A stretch of DNA of 64,000 bases from Pseudarthrobacter defluvii (GCF_030323865.1 NZ_CP066362.1:3472001-3536000), one strand, 5' to 3'. Shown: positions 1-9,304, counted from the first letter of the stretch. Numbers and translations are program-made. Notes: generated from the letters alone by a model not told the origin.

Positions 1-2
1 AG

Positions 3-314
3 CTGGAAGTTGCCTTTATTCGCGCCCGGTGGTTGTACCTCACCGGCGACATCGTTGCCGCAGTGGAGAAGCTGCGCGAAATCCACGCCGAGCGGGAACA
101 CCTCGCAAAGCACACAGCCGGTGAAGTCTCCCTGCTGCTCGGCAAGTCACTCAAGGCCGCGGGTGATATCGACGAAGCACTGGTACACCTCGAGGAAGCC
201 CAAAAGGCCTTTGCCGCGGCCGGCGCCCAGGACCGGGTCCAGCAGGCACTGGATGCGATCCTGGAAATCAAGCTCGCGCAAAAACGCGCCGCGGCAGCCG
301 CCAAAGCCAGCTAG
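3..314 (+). CDS. TPR-like protein, C-terminal part (cut by window edge)
   Basis: The reading frame is open from the first bases and ends in TAG, so only about the last 103 residues are present. A TTG at position 33 is internal; the frame continues upstream as coding sequence. The helical pattern resembles tetratricopeptide repeats: two or three amphipathic helix pairs with small residues at the turns (for example GDIVAAVEKL and GDIDEALVHLEEA), then an Ala/Lys-rich tail. TPR proteins are usually scaffolds for protein-protein contact; no catalytic motif is visible. It converges on purC, with a shared hairpin terminator between them. The function cannot be named from this fragment. Confidence 0.6.
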   Translation: MEVAFIRARWLYLTGDIVAAVEKLREIHAEREHLAKHTAGEVSLLLGKSLKAAGDIDEALVHLEEAQKAFAAAGAQDRVQQALDAILEIKLAQKRAAAAAKAS

Positions 315-330
315 CCGACAAGCCCGCAAA

Positions 331-377
331 CCAAAAGCCAGGTAAACCCACGCACTGCGGGGCTTACCTGGCTTTGG
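331..377. terminator. Bidirectional terminator between TPR gene and purC
   Basis: The left arm at 331-345 and the right arm at 364-377 (TTACCTGGCTTTGG) pair almost perfectly, with one bulged A. A- and T-rich flanks suit termination from both converging genes. Confidence 0.75.
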
Positions 378-385
378 TCTAAAAG

Positions 386-1324
386 CTAGGAAAAGGTCTT
401 TCCCGTGATCTTCTCGTACGCTTCGACGTACCGGCTGCGGGTGCGCTCCACAACGTCTGCGGGAAGCGCCGGCGGCGGGGTGTCGGAGGACTTGTCCCAG
501 CCGGACTCGGCGGAGGTCAACCAGTCCCGCACGTACTGCTTGTCGTAGGAGGGCTGGGCCTGGCCGGGCTTGTAGGTGGAGGCGTCCCAGAACCGCGAGG
601 AATCCGGCGTGAGTACCTCGTCGCCCAGCGTGATGGACCCGGAGACGGCGTCGTACCCGAATTCCACCTTGGTGTCGGCAAGGATGATGCCGCGCTCCCG
701 GGCGATCTTTTCCGCCGTCGTGTAGATCTTCAGCGTCAGTTCGCTCAGGCGGGCAGCGATGTCATCTCCCACGAGCGCCACCACGGCGTCGTAGGTGATG
801 TTCTCGTCGTGCTCGCCGATCAATGCCTTCGCCGACGGAGTGAAGATGGCGCGCTCCAGCCGCGATCCGTCCACCAGCCCCTCGGGCAGCGGGATGTTGC
901 ACACGGTGCCGGAGGCCTTGTACTCCAGCAGCCCGGAACCCGTGAGGTAACCGCGGGCGATGCATTCCACCGGGAACATGTCCAGCTTCTTGCAGATCAT
1001 GGCCCGGCCCTCAACCTCGGCGGGCACGCCGTCCTCCACGGTCGAACCAAGTACGTGGTGCTCAACGCCCAACTGGTCGAACCACCAGAGGCTCAGCTGG
1101 GTGAGGATGCGTCCCTTGTCCGGGATTTCGCTGGACAGCACGTGGTCGTAAGCGCTGATGCGGTCGCTGGCCACCACCAGCACGCAGTCCTGGCCCACAC
1201 GCTGCAGGATGGACTGGTCGGCGGGCTCGTAGAGGTCGCGCACCTTGCCGGAGTAGATGTGCTTCCAGCCCGGCAAGTCCAGGGTCTGGGTAGCGTAACC
1301 GCGGTTCTCCGAAGTGTCAGTCAT
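386..1324 (-). CDS. purC: Phosphoribosylaminoimidazole-succinocarboxamide synthase
   Basis: SAICAR synthetase joins aspartate to CAIR with ATP in cytosolic purine synthesis. The 312 residues match the longer family type. The N-terminal nucleotide-binding segment [10 protein letters not shown] is at residues 24-33, SDRISAYD at 53-60, and the family signature LADTKVEFG lies near residue 215. The ATG starts one base after the purD stop (TGA-C-ATG), so the two genes are translationally coupled in a purD-purC operon. Confidence 0.96.
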   Translation of the reverse strand: MTDTSENRGYATQTLDLPGWKHIYSGKVRDLYEPADQSILQRVGQDCVLVVASDRISAYDHVLSSEIPDKGRILTQLSLWWFDQLGVEHHVLGSTVEDGVPAEVEGRAMICKKLDMFPVECIARGYLTGSGLLEYKASGTVCNIPLPEGLVDGSRLERAIFTPSAKALIGEHDENITYDAVVALVGDDIAARLSELTLKIYTTAEKIARERGIILADTKVEFGYDAVSGSITLGDEVLTPDSSRFWDASTYKPGQAQPSYDKQYVRDWLTSAESGWDKSSDTPPPALPADVVERTRSRYVEAYEKITGKTFS

Positions 1325-1325
1325 G

Positions 1326-2642
1326 TCAGGCCTTTGCTTTCACGATGGGCATTGAGCCGGTGGCGCCGTATGGAACCTTGATTTCCCCACGGGCGGCCTT
1401 GCGGGCGATGTCGCTGCGGAACTGCGAGCCTTCCAGCTGGACCAGTTCCACGCCGTCGTACGCTTTTTCGCGCGCCTCCACCAGGTCACTGCCCAGGGCG
1501 ACGACGGCCAGGACGCGGCCGCCGGCGGAAACCACTTTGCCATCCTCGTCCAGGGCGGTTCCGGCGTGGATGACGTGGACGCCTTCCAGCGCTTCCACCT
1601 TCTTGAGTCCGCGGATCCGGTCGCCGGTGCGGGGCTTGTCCGGGTAATTTTCCGAGGCGATGACGACGGCGACAGCAGTTTCCTTGGACCAGCGCAGCTC
1701 CTCTGCCTTGTCCAGTTCGCCCTTGGCAGCCGCCATGAGCAGCGCACCGAGCGGAGTCTTGAGCCGGGCAAGGACCGCCTGCGTCTCGGGGTCGCCGAAG
1801 CGGACGTTGAATTCGATGACGCGGGTTCCGCGTGAGGTGAGGGCCAAACCAACGAACAGCACGCCAACAAACGGGGTGCCGCGGCGGGCCATCTCGTTGA
1901 CGGTGGGCTGGGCCACCCGGTCCAGGACTTCCTGCACCAGGCCTTCGGGAGCCCACTCCAGCGGGGTGTAGGCGCCCATGCCCCCGGTGTTGGGGCCCTC
2001 GTCATTGTCGAAGATTCGCTTGAAATCCTGCGCGGGTGAGAGCGCCACGGTGCTCTGGCCGTCGCAAAGCACGAACAGGGAAACTTCGGGCCCGTCCAGG
2101 AACTCCTCGATCACCACGGAGCCAGCGGCATCAAAGCAGGACTGGGCGTGGGCCAGGGCTTCGTCGCGGTTCCTGGTGACCACCACGCCCTTGCCGGCGG
2201 CCAGGCCGTCGTCCTTCACCACGTAGGGGGCGCCGAAGGTGTCCAGGGCGGACGCGGCTTCCTCTGCGTTCGTGGCCACCAGGGCCATGGCCGTGGGAAC
2301 GCCGGCCTCGGCCATGACTTCCTTGGCGAAAGCCTTCGAGGCCTCCAGTTGGGCGGCGGCCTTGCTGGGCCCGAAGACAGGGATGCCGGCTTCGCGCACG
2401 GCGTCGGAGACACCTGCGGCCAGCGGAGCTTCCGGGCCCACCACCACGAGGTCCACGGCCAACCGGGTGGCCAGCTCCGCAACTGCCTGGGGATCATTGC
2501 CGTCGATGTTGTAGGTAGGGACCAGCTTGCTGATGCCGGCATTGCCCGGCGCCGCGTGGACCTCGGACACGTTGGGATCGGCAAGCAGGGAGCGGACAAT
2601 GGCGTGTTCGCGGCCTCCGGGGCCAATGACGAGTACCTTCAC
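1326..2642 (-). CDS. purD: Phosphoribosylamine-glycine ligase
   Basis: GAR synthetase couples phosphoribosylamine to glycine using ATP. I start it at the GTG at 2642 because GGAG lies just upstream and the product then begins with the family's usual KVLVIGPGGREHA; an in-frame ATG at 2666 would add eight atypical residues. The 438-residue product has the N-terminal Rossmann-like domain, a central ATP-grasp fold (VVKDDGLAAGKGV), the FNVRFGDPETQ signature near residue 285 and the C-terminal domain. It is first in the purD-purC operon and diverges from the molybdoenzyme gene at 2741. Confidence 0.95.
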   Translation of the reverse strand: MKVLVIGPGGREHAIVRSLLADPNVSEVHAAPGNAGISKLVPTYNIDGNDPQAVAELATRLAVDLVVVGPEAPLAAGVSDAVREAGIPVFGPSKAAAQLEASKAFAKEVMAEAGVPTAMALVATNAEEAASALDTFGAPYVVKDDGLAAGKGVVVTRNRDEALAHAQSCFDAAGSVVIEEFLDGPEVSLFVLCDGQSTVALSPAQDFKRIFDNDEGPNTGGMGAYTPLEWAPEGLVQEVLDRVAQPTVNEMARRGTPFVGVLFVGLALTSRGTRVIEFNVRFGDPETQAVLARLKTPLGALLMAAAKGELDKAEELRWSKETAVAVVIASENYPDKPRTGDRIRGLKKVEALEGVHVIHAGTALDEDGKVVSAGGRVLAVVALGSDLVEAREKAYDGVELVQLEGSQFRSDIARKAARGEIKVPYGATGSMPIVKAKA

Positions 2643-2740
2643 AGTCTCCAAGGGTACTTTGTGCACCCTTCCCGCTCCTAAGCTGTGACCTGGCCTGCCC
2701 GGCCGTCAATCCGTACCCCCGCCCGCTCCGAACCATACAC

Positions 2741-4327
2741 ATGACAACGCTTCGAAACCGGAAAATCGGCCCCGCCGCCATGGCCGCCTTGGCAGGCGTG
2801 GTGGCGGCCGCCGTCGTACTTGCCGTTGCGGAGCTGATTGGCGCTTTCTTTACCGCCAGGGCAACACCGCTGTTTGCCCTGGGGTCCACCTTCATCGACT
2901 TCACGCCGCCCTGGCTGAAGGACTTCGCGATCGCCACGTTCGGCACGAACGACAAGGCCGCCCTGTTCGTGGGCATGGGCCTGACCATCGCGGTGCTTGC
3001 CTGCGTTCTGGGCGTGGTGGCCTACCGGAAGTGGGCGCTGGGCGTCCTGGGTGTGCTGTTCATGGGCGCCGTGATTGTGGCGTGCGTGGTGACCCGTTCA
3101 GGCGTCGGCATCGCGGACGCCATCCCGTCGGTGCTGGGGACGCTGGCCGGGTTGGTGGTCCTGCGCAGGCTGATGGTGACGCTGTGGGGGCTGAAGGAAT
3201 GGCCGGAAGCTCCGGCGGATACAGCGTACGCCGGCGATGCCCGGGAACGCGGCGAGGGCACCAGCCGCCGGAGTTTCTTCACCGCCGCAGGGATCACCGC
3301 GGTGGCTGCGGGAATCGCGGCGACCGGCGGACGGCTATTGGGCGCCGCGCGCAACAATGTAGCCCAGGCCAGGGATGCCCTGCGGTTGCCGGCACCGGCC
3401 AAGGCTGCAGCGCCCGTACCAGCGGGCGTCCAGTCCCCCGTTCAGGGCGTTACCCCCTGGCTGACGCCCAGCAATGAGTTCTACCGCATCGATACCGCCC
3501 TGAGTGTTCCGGAAATCAACGTCAACGACTGGGAACTGCGCGTGCACGGCCTTGTGGAGCAGGAAGTAACGCTCACTTTCCAGGACCTGCTGGACGCGCA
3601 GCTGATCGAATCGCACGTGACCCTCACCTGCGTCTCCAACCCCGTGGGCGGCAACCTTGCCGGAAACGCCAAGTGGCTTGGCCTTCCCATCCGCGAGGTC
3701 CTGGCGCGGGCCAAGCCCAAGGACGGCGCGGACATGGTGCTGTCCACCTCCATTGACGGTTTCAGCGCCTCCACTCCGCTGGAGGTGCTGCAGGACGACC
3801 GCGACGCCATGCTGGCCATCGGCATGAACGGCGAACCGCTGCCGCTGGAGCACGGCTACCCGGTGCGGATGGTGGTCCCCGGGCTGTACGGATTCGTCTC
3901 TGCCACCAAGTGGGTGGTGGACCTGGAAGTCACCCGCTTCGCCGACAACAAGGCTTACTGGACAAACCGCGGGTGGTCCGAGCGCGGCCCCATCAAGACC
4001 ATGGCGCGCGTGGAGGTGCCCAAGTCCTTCGCCAAGGTACCGGCAGGGAAGGTTGCCGTGGGTGGCACCGCTTGGGCCCAGACGCGCGGCATCACCAAGG
4101 TGGAGATCCAGATCGATAATGCGGATTGGGTGGAAACTACGCTTTCCACTGAAGCCTCCACCGTCACCTGGCGCCAGTGGTCCTACGAATGGGACGCCAC
4201 GCCCGGCCCGCACTACATCAAGGTCCGGGCCACCGACGGCACCGGTGAGGTCCAGACGGACAAGCGCGCCGATCCGGTTCCCGACGGCGCCTCCGGCTGG
4301 CAGTCGGTGATGGTGACCGTGCAGTAG
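2741..4327 (+). CDS. Membrane-anchored molybdopterin oxidoreductase, sulfite-oxidase family
   Basis: The 528-residue protein has three parts. Residues 1 to about 155 contain about four hydrophobic membrane helices. Near residue 175 a twin-arginine-like stretch (SRRSFFTAAG) precedes another hydrophobic segment. From about 225 there is an oxidoreductase molybdopterin domain followed by the Mo-cofactor dimerisation domain. Cys297 in LTCVSNPVGG is the expected molybdenum ligand. Known relatives carry out oxotransfer on the outer face of the membrane; the substrate is not evident and sulfite is only one possibility. The internal twin-arginine signal suggests the catalytic domain is exported while the N-terminal helices stay in the membrane. 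Confidence 0.85.
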   Translation: MTTLRNRKIGPAAMAALAGVVAAAVVLAVAELIGAFFTARATPLFALGSTFIDFTPPWLKDFAIATFGTNDKAALFVGMGLTIAVLACVLGVVAYRKWALGVLGVLFMGAVIVACVVTRSGVGIADAIPSVLGTLAGLVVLRRLMVTLWGLKEWPEAPADTAYAGDARERGEGTSRRSFFTAAGITAVAAGIAATGGRLLGAARNNVAQARDALRLPAPAKAAAPVPAGVQSPVQGVTPWLTPSNEFYRIDTALSVPEINVNDWELRVHGLVEQEVTLTFQDLLDAQLIESHVTLTCVSNPVGGNLAGNAKWLGLPIREVLARAKPKDGADMVLSTSIDGFSASTPLEVLQDDRDAMLAIGMNGEPLPLEHGYPVRMVVPGLYGFVSATKWVVDLEVTRFADNKAYWTNRGWSERGPIKTMARVEVPKSFAKVPAGKVAVGGTAWAQTRGITKVEIQIDNADWVETTLSTEASTVTWRQWSYEWDATPGPHYIKVRATDGTGEVQTDKRADPVPDGASGWQSVMVTVQ

Positions 4328-4375
4328 ATGGTCACCATCCAGTAGCGGGTCCCGGCGCTGTGGCAGGCTGGCCCA

Positions 4376-4381
4376 TAGACT
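4376..4381 (+). promoter_or_regulatory. Leaderless -10 box of asparaginase gene
   Basis: TAGACT is followed by six bases and then the ATG at 4388, with no Shine-Dalgarno sequence. This is the spacing expected when transcription starts on the A of the start codon. Confidence 0.5.
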
Positions 4382-4387
4382 GGCACC

Positions 4388-5404
4388 ATGCCGCACAATC
4401 CGCATGCCACCTTCACCGTGGACTCCGCCGTCGAACTGGCCGTGATCGAACGCAGCGGCTTCGTGGAGTCGCGGCACATCGGTTCCGCCGTCCTGCTGTC
4501 CGCCGACGGGTCGGTGGTCACCGAGCTTGGCGACATCAACACCCCCATCTACGCCCGCTCTACCCTCAAGCCGTTCCAGGCGCTGGCGTCCATGCAGTCC
4601 GGGGTTCCGCTGCGTGGCGCCCAGGTGGCCATCGCCTGCGGAAGCCACACGGGTTCCCTGGACCACATGGACGTGGTGGCGGGCATGCTCAAGGCAGCAG
4701 GCGTCCGTGAAGACCAGCTGCAGTGCCCGGAGGCCTGGCCCCAGGATGAAACTGCCCGCAATTGGCTGGTTCGCTCGGAGAAGGGGAAGTCGCGGCTGGC
4801 CTACAACTGTTCAGGGAAGCACGCCGCTTTCCTGTGGGCCTGCACCGAGAACGGGTGGGACACGCACAGCTACCTGGAGCCCAACCACCCGCTGCAGCAG
4901 CGGGTCCGCACAGTCATCGAGGAATACACGGGCGAACAGATAGCGCACCTGGGCATCGACGGCTGCGGCGCTCCCGTGGCAGCCGTTTCCCTGAAGGGGC
5001 TGGCCCGGGCCTACTCGCAGCTGGCCAAGGCCCCGGGTGACCAGAGCTTCAGCGCCAGGGCAGCCACCATCGCCACCTCAATGCTCGACTACCCGTGGGC
5101 CGTACAGGGCCGCGGCGAAGCCAACACCCTGGTGATGGACGAGCTCGAGATCATAGCCAAGATCGGGGCCGAGGGCGTCCTGGCCATGGCCACGCCCCAG
5201 GGCGTTTCCGTGGCCGTTAAGATCCTCGACGGAAACGTCCGCGCCACCTCGCTCGTGGCCCTGACACTTCTTGCGGCAGCGGGGGCGGTAGAGATTCCGG
5301 GGGTCGCCAGTGCCCTGGAGAAGGTGGTTGAGCCGGTGCTTGGTGGGGGCCGTCCAGTGGGCAAGATCCGGCTGGGCCCGGCGGTTTCCGCGCTCCTGGA
5401 CTGA
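4388..5404 (+). CDS. L-asparaginase II family protein
   Basis: The 338 residues match the asparaginase II family (PF06089), which is unrelated to the E. coli enzymes and resembles Rhizobium etli type asparaginases. Visible family segments are RSGFVESRH, the conserved YARSTLKPFQA near residue 57, ACGSHTG near 79, CSGKHAAFL near 141 and GIDGCGAP near 194. It should hydrolyse asparagine to aspartate and ammonia in the cytosol; no signal peptide is present. The start lacks a ribosome site but has a leaderless -10 box. The sterol-carrier-like gene follows 39 bases downstream on the same strand. Confidence 0.88.
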   Translation: MPHNPHATFTVDSAVELAVIERSGFVESRHIGSAVLLSADGSVVTELGDINTPIYARSTLKPFQALASMQSGVPLRGAQVAIACGSHTGSLDHMDVVAGMLKAAGVREDQLQCPEAWPQDETARNWLVRSEKGKSRLAYNCSGKHAAFLWACTENGWDTHSYLEPNHPLQQRVRTVIEEYTGEQIAHLGIDGCGAPVAAVSLKGLARAYSQLAKAPGDQSFSARAATIATSMLDYPWAVQGRGEANTLVMDELEIIAKIGAEGVLAMATPQGVSVAVKILDGNVRATSLVALTLLAAAGAVEIPGVASALEKVVEPVLGGGRPVGKIRLGPAVSALLD

Positions 5405-5443
5405 CACCGACTCCCAACCGACGCAAAAGGAAAGACTAAAAGC

Positions 5444-5821
5444 ATGGCCGTAGCCCGCCGTCGTATTGACGTCCAGGAAGGCAAAGCAGCACTGAAGGCA
5501 TGGCTGGAAGCCGCCCGGACGCCGTCGGGCGCTTCCGTGCCGCGCACTGTCCTGGCCACCGCCGTGAGGTACTCGCTGGAGGAAGTCACCGCCCGCGCCC
5601 CGGGCAACTCTGTTGAGGTGCGCGTGCCCCCGTTCGGCGTCACGCAGTGCGTGGAGGGACCGCGGCACACGCGCGGCACCCCGCCAAACGTGATCGAGTG
5701 CGACGCCGCCACCTGGCTTGCAATGGTGACGGGACAGGTGGGCTGGGCGGAAGCAGTTACCGCCGGCAAAGTGGCAGCGTCAGGCCTGCGGGCGGACCTG
5801 TCGGCGCTGCTGCCCCTCTAG
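5444..5821 (+). CDS. Sterol carrier family protein (bacterial SCP-like)
   Basis: This 125-residue protein resembles the short actinobacterial sterol carrier family (SCP_3-like). Features seen are the basic N-terminus with RRRID, an amphipathic middle, the family-like stretch VEVRVPPFGVTQC, the segment PNVIECDAATW and a C-terminal GLRADLSALLPL. Members of the wider SCP2 fold bind hydrophobic ligands; the ligand here is unknown. An AAAGGAAAGA ribosome site precedes the ATG. It follows asparaginase on the same strand and may share its transcript, but nothing links the two functionally. Confidence 0.75.
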   Translation: MAVARRRIDVQEGKAALKAWLEAARTPSGASVPRTVLATAVRYSLEEVTARAPGNSVEVRVPPFGVTQCVEGPRHTRGTPPNVIECDAATWLAMVTGQVGWAEAVTAGKVAASGLRADLSALLPL

Positions 5822-5851
5822 CCCTGCTGTCCCTGCCCCAGCCGCGTCGCG

Positions 5852-6613
5852 TCAGCCGCGGCCGATGAAGGGCATGCCGGCTGCGGTGACCACCACTGAA
5901 CCAACACTGGCAGTGGCAGGCATGTTGGCCATCATCAGCACCGCGCGCGCCGCGTCCTTCACGGGAAACATCGGCTCCACCCTGCGGCTGCCGTCCGCTT
6001 GGAGCGCCCCCGAGCCGACGCCGATAGTGTCCATGATTTCGGTGGCCGTGTTGCCGATGTCGATCTGCCCGCACGTGATGCCATATCCGCGGCCGTCCAG
6101 TTCGATGCTCTTGGTCAGGCCGGTCATGGCGTGCTTGGTGACTGTATACGCCACGGTGCGGGGCCGGGGCGAGTGGGCCGATATGGAGCCGTTGTTGATG
6201 ATCCGCCCTCCCTGCGGCTCCTGCGCCTTCATGGCCCGGACAGCGGCCGCTGCACACAGCATGGACCCGGTGAGGTTCACGGCCACCGTGGCGTTCCAGT
6301 CCTCCAGGCTGATCTCGTCCACGCCTGCTGCGGGCCCGAACACACCGGCGTTGTTGAACAGCACGTCCACGCGCCCCCACTTTTGGTGGACCGCGTCGAA
6401 AAGGCGTTCGACGTCGTCGGGCCGGGTGACGTCGCACGGCACCACGAGCGCGTCCGGATGATTGTCCGCTGTCTCCTTCAACTGGGCTTCACGGCGGCCG
6501 GCCAGCGCCACGCGGTAGCCGTCGGCCAGCATCTGCCGGGCAACCTCCCGGCCGATGCCGGAGCCGGCCCCGGTGACGACGGCGACGCGGGCAGTGGGAG
6601 GGGACGTGTCCAT
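5852..6613 (-). CDS. SDR family NAD(P)-dependent oxidoreductase
   Basis: A classical short-chain dehydrogenase of 253 residues. The cofactor motif TGAGSGIG lies near residue 15, NNAG near 88, and the catalytic YTVTKHA (Tyr and Lys) near 156. An Arg after the second strand (AGRR) favours NADP. It is the last gene of a minus-strand run with the racemase-family gene (13-base gap) and the NCS1 permease. That context suggests a substrate linked to the imported heterocycle, but the sequence itself does not identify one. Confidence 0.88.
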   Translation of the reverse strand: MDTSPPTARVAVVTGAGSGIGREVARQMLADGYRVALAGRREAQLKETADNHPDALVVPCDVTRPDDVERLFDAVHQKWGRVDVLFNNAGVFGPAAGVDEISLEDWNATVAVNLTGSMLCAAAAVRAMKAQEPQGGRIINNGSISAHSPRPRTVAYTVTKHAMTGLTKSIELDGRGYGITCGQIDIGNTATEIMDTIGVGSGALQADGSRRVEPMFPVKDAARAVLMMANMPATASVGSVVVTAAGMPFIGRG

Positions 6614-6626
6614 TCTGTCTCCTGGC

Positions 6627-7370
6627 TTAGGGCTGCGCCGGCACGGCCGGCTTGTTCAGCGGCCAGCCTATGACGGTCTTGGGCCGGGGCGCAGCGAACG
6701 TCCGCACCTTGGAGGTGGAGAGGCGCATCCGGACCAGGGATTCGGCGATGGTCACCGCGGAAGCCACGCCGTCCACGACGGGGACTCCCGCCCGCTGCCG
6801 GATCTGCTCATCCAGTCCGGCCATGCCGCCGCAGCCGAGCACGATGACCTCGGCCCTATCCTGCGTGACCGCAAGCATCGCCTGGTTGATGATGGCTTCC
6901 ACGGCCCGCTCCGGCTCTTCCTCGAGTTCCAGCACCGCCATGCCGCTGGCTCGGACGGACGCGCACCTGGCGTCCAGCCCGGCCAGCTTCAGCCGGTCCT
7001 CGATGAGGGGAACCGTGCGATCCAGGGTGGTGACCACGGAGTATTTATGCCCCAGGAACATCGCCGTGCTGGCCGCGGCCTCGGTGATGTCCACCACCGG
7101 CACATCCAGCAGCTCCTGCAGACCTTCACGGCCGTGCTCGCCGTAGCCGGCCTGCACAACGGCATCGAAGGGCTCCGGGTAGGAGGTGACGGCGTCCATG
7201 ACGGCAATGGCGGCCAGGTAACTCTCAAAGTTTCCCTCGCAGGAGTCCGCCCCAAACCTTGGGGTGATGCCGACGATCTCCGTACCGGGAGCGGCTACGC
7301 TGCGCGCCGAGGCGGCAATGGAGTCGGTCATCGACGAGGTGGTGTTCACGTTGGCGACGAGTATGCGCAT
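6627..7370 (-). CDS. Asp/Glu/hydantoin racemase superfamily enzyme lacking the first catalytic Cys
   Basis: The 247-residue protein aligns by eye with hydantoin and allantoin racemases: N-terminal [10 protein letters not shown], the DITEAAA segment, and the second-half Cys180 in [11 protein letters not shown]. Two-base racemases of this family use a pair of cysteines. Where the first should lie (usually A-C-F-[SG]-D-P-G) this protein reads AGYGEHG, with Gly75 instead of Cys. Gly plus a single distal Cys is the arrangement of arylmalonate decarboxylase. The neighbouring permease and upstream operator place it in purine/allantoin breakdown. I infer either a modified allantoin racemase or a cofactor-free decarboxylase; ordinary racemase activity would be surprising. 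Confidence 0.8.
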   Translation of the reverse strand: MRILVANVNTTSSMTDSIAASARSVAAPGTEIVGITPRFGADSCEGNFESYLAAIAVMDAVTSYPEPFDAVVQAGYGEHGREGLQELLDVPVVDITEAAASTAMFLGHKYSVVTTLDRTVPLIEDRLKLAGLDARCASVRASGMAVLELEEEPERAVEAIINQAMLAVTQDRAEVIVLGCGGMAGLDEQIRQRAGVPVVDGVASAVTIAESLVRMRLSTSKVRTFAAPRPKTVIGWPLNKPAVPAQP

Positions 7371-7423
7371 GGGGTAGGTCCTTTGGTGCTGCGGATCCCT
7401 GTGGGCCGCTTTGCTGGTAGGGC

Positions 7424-8992
7424 TCAGTGGGTGCTGACGACGGCGATTGCCTCACCATCGTGGTCTTCGAGCCTTTGGTTGCGGTCGGCGATGAAGAAGT
7501 AGAGCGTGGCGGCGATGCCCGCTGCAAAGAACCAGGCGAACGGGGCCGCCGCAGCCAGTCCGGGCACGAAGGCGATGAGCAGGGCCAGGACGGCCGCTGG
7601 AACCATGGCAATGATGGCGCGGGGGTTGACGCCCTTCTTATAGAAGTACGCGCCGTCAGGGGATGCCGTGTAGAGCTGCGGCACGTTGACCTTGCCACGC
7701 CGGATCAGCCAGTAGTCGGCCATGACAACGCCAAACAGCGGGCCGAGCAGCGCACCGAGTCCACCGAGGAAGTACACGATGACCAGCGGGTTGTTGTAGA
7801 GGTTCCAGGGCAGGATGACCAGGCCGATCGTCGCCGAGACCATGGCAGCCTTGCGGAAGTTCAGCCGTTTGGGGAACAGGTTGGTCAGGGCGTAAACGGG
7901 GGCCACGAAGTTGGCCATCAGGTTCACGGCGATGGTCAGGATCAACAGGGCAAGGCAGGCCAGGACCAGGAAGAGCGTGTTGGGGATGGTCTGGACGATG
8001 TCCGAGGGGCTCTTGATGATGGTGCCGTTGATCTTGAACTGGCCGCCGGCCATGACCACTACGATGGCGCCGAAGACCAGCATGTTGATGGGGATGCCCC
8101 AGAAGTTGCCGCGCACCACAGCCTTTTTGGAGACCGCCGAGCGGGTGAAGTCGCAGAAGTTGAGGACGAAGGTGCCATAGATGGACACCCACAGGGCGCC
8201 GCCCGCGAAGATGGTGAGCCACATTTCCGGCCCTTCCAGCGCCTTGTTGGAGGACCATGCGATGCTTCCGCCGGCTTCGACGAAGATCCAGATGGCCATC
8301 GCGGCCATGGTGGCAAGAATGACGGGGCCGGCGAAGGCCTCATACTTGCGGATCATTTCCATGCCGAAGCTGACAATCACCAGCTGGACCACCCAGAGGG
8401 TCACGAATGCCATCCAGCCGAGTGTGGACAGGCCTAGGATGGAGTCTTTGTCCATGTCCGCCAACGCTGGGAACATGGCCACGATCATCACGCGGAACAC
8501 CACGGACGCGAGGTAGGTCTGGATGCCGAACCAGGCCACTGCCACGGCTCCGCGGAGGAGGCTGGCGATCTGGGCTCCCCTGATGCCGAAGCTGATGCGG
8601 CTCATGACCGGGAAGGGAACACCGGTCTTGACACCCATGAAGCCGGAAAGCGTCAGGAGGCCGAACAGCAGGGCGGCACCGATGCCGAGGGCCATGAGGA
8701 TCTGCCACCCGCCCAGCCCCAACGCGAACAGACCGATGGCGAAGGCGTAGTTGCCCAGGCTGTGCACGTCGTTGGCCCAAAGGGTGAAGATGCTGTAGCT
8801 GGTCCAGCTGCGGCCGGCTCGCTTGGTGGGGGCCAGATCCGAGTTGTACAGGGAAGGGCTGATGCTTGTGCCTGAAGCTGCGCTGGCGGATTCACACAGG
8901 GCTTCAACACTGTTGGTGGCATGTGCTGTAGGGGCCGACGACGCTGTCAGGCCCTGCTCAGCAGCAACGCCCGCCGTGGGAGGGGTTTGCAT
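7424..8992 (-). CDS. NCS1 family nucleobase/allantoin-hydantoin permease
   Basis: This 522-residue membrane protein has a hydrophilic N-terminus of about 45 residues, then roughly twelve membrane segments. Resemblance to the NCS1 family (Mhp1 hydantoin permease, PucI allantoin permease) is clear in LYNSDLAPTK, SIFTLWANDVHSLGNYAF and GVPFPVMSRISFG. These carriers import nucleobases, allantoin or hydantoins with sodium or protons. It leads the minus-strand operon with the racemase-family enzyme and SDR. A tandem copy of the purine operator lies 64-99 bases upstream of the start, so allantoin or another purine ureide is the likeliest cargo. No clear Shine-Dalgarno precedes the ATG, so a start further downstream is possible. 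Confidence 0.9.
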   Translation of the reverse strand: MQTPPTAGVAAEQGLTASSAPTAHATNSVEALCESASAASGTSISPSLYNSDLAPTKRAGRSWTSYSIFTLWANDVHSLGNYAFAIGLFALGLGGWQILMALGIGAALLFGLLTLSGFMGVKTGVPFPVMSRISFGIRGAQIASLLRGAVAVAWFGIQTYLASVVFRVMIVAMFPALADMDKDSILGLSTLGWMAFVTLWVVQLVIVSFGMEMIRKYEAFAGPVILATMAAMAIWIFVEAGGSIAWSSNKALEGPEMWLTIFAGGALWVSIYGTFVLNFCDFTRSAVSKKAVVRGNFWGIPINMLVFGAIVVVMAGGQFKINGTIIKSPSDIVQTIPNTLFLVLACLALLILTIAVNLMANFVAPVYALTNLFPKRLNFRKAAMVSATIGLVILPWNLYNNPLVIVYFLGGLGALLGPLFGVVMADYWLIRRGKVNVPQLYTASPDGAYFYKKGVNPRAIIAMVPAAVLALLIAFVPGLAAAAPFAWFFAAGIAATLYFFIADRNQRLEDHDGEAIAVVSTH

Positions 8993-9055
8993 AGGGGTCT
9001 CAATTCTTTGGAGGATTCCGGGTGGTGAGGCCGACCGGGAGAGTCGTTTCTGTTA

Positions 9056-9091
9056 TTCCACCTAGCGGAAACGAGATATTGAATAGTGAAA
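9056..9091. promoter_or_regulatory. Tandem purine-regulon operator, NCS1 promoter
   Basis: Site 1 is TTCCACCTAGCGGAA (centre 9063). Site 2 is TATTGAATAGTGAAA (centre 9084). The centres are 21 bp apart, the same spacing as at guaD, the 64-residue gene, uricase and malic enzyme. Binding by the IclR protein encoded at 30927-31682 is inferred. Confidence 0.6.
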
Positions 9092-9251
9092 TAATGGTAT
9101 GACCCAGGTCACTGCCGGTCAAGCGCCCCGGGCACTCCGGGTCGGTCACAATCCGTCGCTTCGCTTCTATGCGCGCCAACGGGCGGGAGGTGGCGGCTGT
9201 CACGTTGACCCCGGCCCTCTCACTCACTAATCTCATCTAGCAATAATGTTT

Positions 9252-9266
9252 TCTCACAATACGAAA
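9252..9266. promoter_or_regulatory. Single operator-like site upstream of aceE
   Basis: TCTCACAATACGAAA shares CA-AATACGAAAA almost exactly with the site before malic enzyme. The upstream partner at a 21-bp offset is weak, so this is less certain than the tandem copies. Confidence 0.4.
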
Positions 9267-9304
9267 ATATGAGCCGATCCATTCAAAGATGAAAAGAGGC
9301 TGCC

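Larger units (their letters stand above)
8993..9304. other. Divergent control region between NCS1 operon and aceE
   Basis: This 312-base gap is clearly richer in A and T than its neighbours. It holds the tandem operator at 9056-9091 and a single operator-like site at 9252-9266. An AGAGG ribosome site for aceE lies just before its GTG. I see no convincing gene in it. Confidence 0.6.

Noticed and set aside
9000..9236. A 78-codon minus-strand frame between NCS1 permease and aceE
   Set aside because: It overlaps the operator pair, lacks a ribosome site and has no recognisable pattern.
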